From: Candidatus Zhuqueibacterota bacterium 4484_188
GTDB lineage: Bacteria; Calditrichota; Calditrichia; RBG-13-44-9
Direction of reading: 5' to 3'
Length of the DNA stretch: 6,487 nt
Assembly (NCBI GenBank): GCA_002049825.1
Contig: MVCZ01000199.1
Location: 1 to 6,487 of the forward strand
Shown: positions 5,457 to 6,487 of the stretch, piece after piece
Position numbering within the stretch: position 1 is the stretch's first letter
Layout: each line of letters opens with the position of its first letter
Notes under the pieces: model-generated
What the model saw: the letters and a program-made list of their open reading frames with translations, nothing else
Database searches by the model: none
Told to the model about the DNA's origin: nothing
Position numbers and translations under genes: made by a program

Positions 5457-5903
5457 TCAGATTTGATAATTCGCTTCCTGCAGAATATCAATCAGTCTTT
5501 TGGCTTTCTGAAAATCCTTCAGTTTAAACCCCAGTCTGGGGTCTAATTCAATCGGCACACCTTTTTTTAGTTCCTCCAGTGAAACCCAGGCTGCCGAAGA
5601 ATGTTCATCTGATAACTGTAGTTTGCCACCAACAGTTCGCACCAGGTAATCGATAGACAGCAGCGGTTTCCCCTGCCATTCACCGAACCAGGTGTTTACC
5701 GGGGCGATGATTTCGATATCAAAATTGGTTTCCTCTTTGATTTCCCGTTTCAAGCCCTCTTCGGGATTTTCATCTTCCTCCAGCCGGCCTCCGGGTGGTG
5801 CCCAGATACACGGTTCGTTGTTCCGTTTTAGCAGCAAAAATTTGTCATCTTTCACAACGTACGCAGTAACAGCTACTCTGTGTGTGTAAGAGAGATTTTT
5901 CAT
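5457..5903 (-). CDS. Nudix hydrolase
   Basis: Nudix enzymes hydrolyse nucleoside diphosphates linked to another moiety, such as damaged dNTPs, NDP-sugars or NADH. This 148-residue protein is a single complete Nudix domain. It starts with the YTHRVAVTAYVV strand, followed by KFLLLKRNN and WAPPGG leading into the Nudix box at residues 39-61. In the box G39, E45, R53, E54, E57 and E58 match G-x5-E-x7-REU-x-EE-x-G-U. The one deviation is N60 in place of the second Gly, often tolerated. The metal-binding Glu residues are all present. A conserved WVSLEEL segment and a helical tail follow. Small single-domain members include MutT-like and dihydroneopterin-triphosphate-type enzymes, and the substrate cannot be told from sequence alone. 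It starts 14 nt after the thioesterase stop, so the two are probably co-transcribed, although no clear Shine-Dalgarno precedes its ATG. I see no strong terminator after its stop. Confidence 0.93.
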   Translation of the reverse strand: MKNLSYTHRVAVTAYVVKDDKFLLLKRNNEPCIWAPPGGRLEEDENPEEGLKREIKEETNFDIEIIAPVNTWFGEWQGKPLLSIDYLVRTVGGKLQLSDEHSSAAWVSLEELKKGVPIELDPRLGFKLKDFQKAKRLIDILQEANYQI

Positions 5904-5917
5904 TTTGTCGTAAAATT

Positions 5918-6319
5918 CTATCCGATTACAAAAGCGGTTTGTATTTCTTCCGGAATAGGCACCGGCTTTCCCTTCAAATTGGTGAAAACCCAGGTTACTT
6001 TGGCTTCGGCACAGAGTTTTTCATCTCCGGCACGAAAAATTTGCTGGGTAAAGGTACCGCTGGTTTTCCTTGACGAAGAAGTAAATGTTTTAACCAGGAC
6101 TTCTTCACCCATGAACAGCGGGTGTTTATAATCGATTTCAATTCGACGGATTACAATCAGGTACTGTTTTTCTTTCATGGTGTCCAGGGTAAACCCGTTT
6201 TCCTGCAGTGCCCGCATCCGGGCATACTCCAGGTAATTGAGATACACTGCATTGTTGACATGACCATACGAGTCGCACTCGTAGCTGCGAACATGAAATC
6301 TGGTGCTGAAAATCTTCAT
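5918..6319 (-). CDS. Hot-dog fold acyl-CoA thioesterase (YbgC/FadM/4-hydroxybenzoyl-CoA thioesterase family)
   Basis: This cytosolic enzyme hydrolyses acyl-CoA or related thioesters. The 133-residue length is normal for the family. The diagnostic block near the N-terminus, ECDSYGHVNNAVYLNYLEYAR, contains the catalytic Asp (D16) followed by GHVNN, and the long central hot-dog helix begins there. The later strands IVIRRIEIDYKHPLFMGEEV, KTSGTFTQQIF and AEAKVTWVFTNLKGKPVPIPEEI match the expected beta-sheet of the fold. The ATG at 6319 has an AGGA eight bases upstream. It is the first gene of an apparent two-gene unit with the Nudix hydrolase. Substrate unassigned: many relatives act on short- or medium-chain acyl-CoA, and YbgC proteins associate with the Tol-Pal locus, but no tol gene is visible here. 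The gene is intact. Confidence 0.93.
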   Translation of the reverse strand: MKIFSTRFHVRSYECDSYGHVNNAVYLNYLEYARMRALQENGFTLDTMKEKQYLIVIRRIEIDYKHPLFMGEEVLVKTFTSSSRKTSGTFTQQIFRAGDEKLCAEAKVTWVFTNLKGKPVPIPEEIQTAFVIG

Positions 6320-6469
6320 TAAAAAATTCCTGTTTTTTTAATTTTGCAGACACTCAAAGCCAACTAAAAACTAAACCGGAATTCAATTTAGGAAAATTCA
6401 CACCCGATTAAAATGGGAAAGTAATTCGACTACTGCGTAAATAGCGTGCTTTGAGAGAAATTCAACAAG

Positions 6470-6487
6470 AGATTGCTTCGTCGTTAT
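6470..6487. repeat. Second copy of the dispersed agattgcttcgtcg repeat, cut by the window end
   Basis: agattgcttcgtcgtt (6470-6485) is identical to 5153-5168, and both copies are preceded by acaag with a one-base offset. The rest of the element lies outside the window. It sits in the intergenic DNA upstream of the thioesterase gene. Confidence 0.7.

Overview
The window looks like ordinary bacterial chromosome: housekeeping and repair genes with short gaps, nearly all on the minus strand. The mid-GC coding regions, the archaeal/eukaryote-like ProRS and the dispersed agattgcttcgtcg repeats would suit a lineage such as the FCB group (Calditrichota/Ignavibacteriota/Bacteroidota relatives). That is a weak inference, because no marker gene is present.

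Layout in minus-strand transcription order, right to left: a hot-dog acyl-CoA thioesterase (6319-5918) and a Nudix hydrolase (5903-5457), probably co-transcribed. Next is a 593-bp region without an intact gene (5456-4864). It holds a composite dispersed repeat, a possible terminator and a good promoter. Then come prolyl-tRNA synthetase (4863-~3693), a rhomboid-family intramembrane protease (3676-3070), a small Cys-rich DUF1540-like protein (3011-2810 or 2745), an AlkD-like DNA glycosylase (2748-2124), 3-methyladenine glycosylase I, Tag (2127-1546, overlapping AlkD by ATGA), and a cation diffusion facilitator transporter (1494-~587). A separate, very AT-rich plus-strand gene at the left edge (1-425) converges on this cluster and encodes a small single-pass membrane/coiled-coil protein of unknown function.

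The AlkD-Tag pair is a small alkylation-repair module, and Nudix and thioesterase are metabolite-housekeeping enzymes. ProRS heads the central group behind its own promoter. The other genes show no shared pathway.

The most striking observation is that four of the genes (ProRS, rhomboid, AlkD-like, CDF) carry at least five internal deletions between 600 and 4400. At each site the protein jumps from one conserved block to a later one, with a frame change or loss of the C-terminus. Estimated losses are about 19, 23, 70 and 122 nt, plus one that removes the ProRS C-terminus and intergenic DNA. DUF1540 also appears shifted by one base at an A8 run. Flanking genes (Tag, Nudix, thioesterase) are intact, and the interrupted reading frames carry no other damage. 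The simplest explanation is collapsed assembly gaps or other consensus errors. A genuine burst of deletions, including in an essential tRNA synthetase, is less likely but checkable. I see no CRISPR array, tRNA, rRNA, transposase or recognisable defence system.
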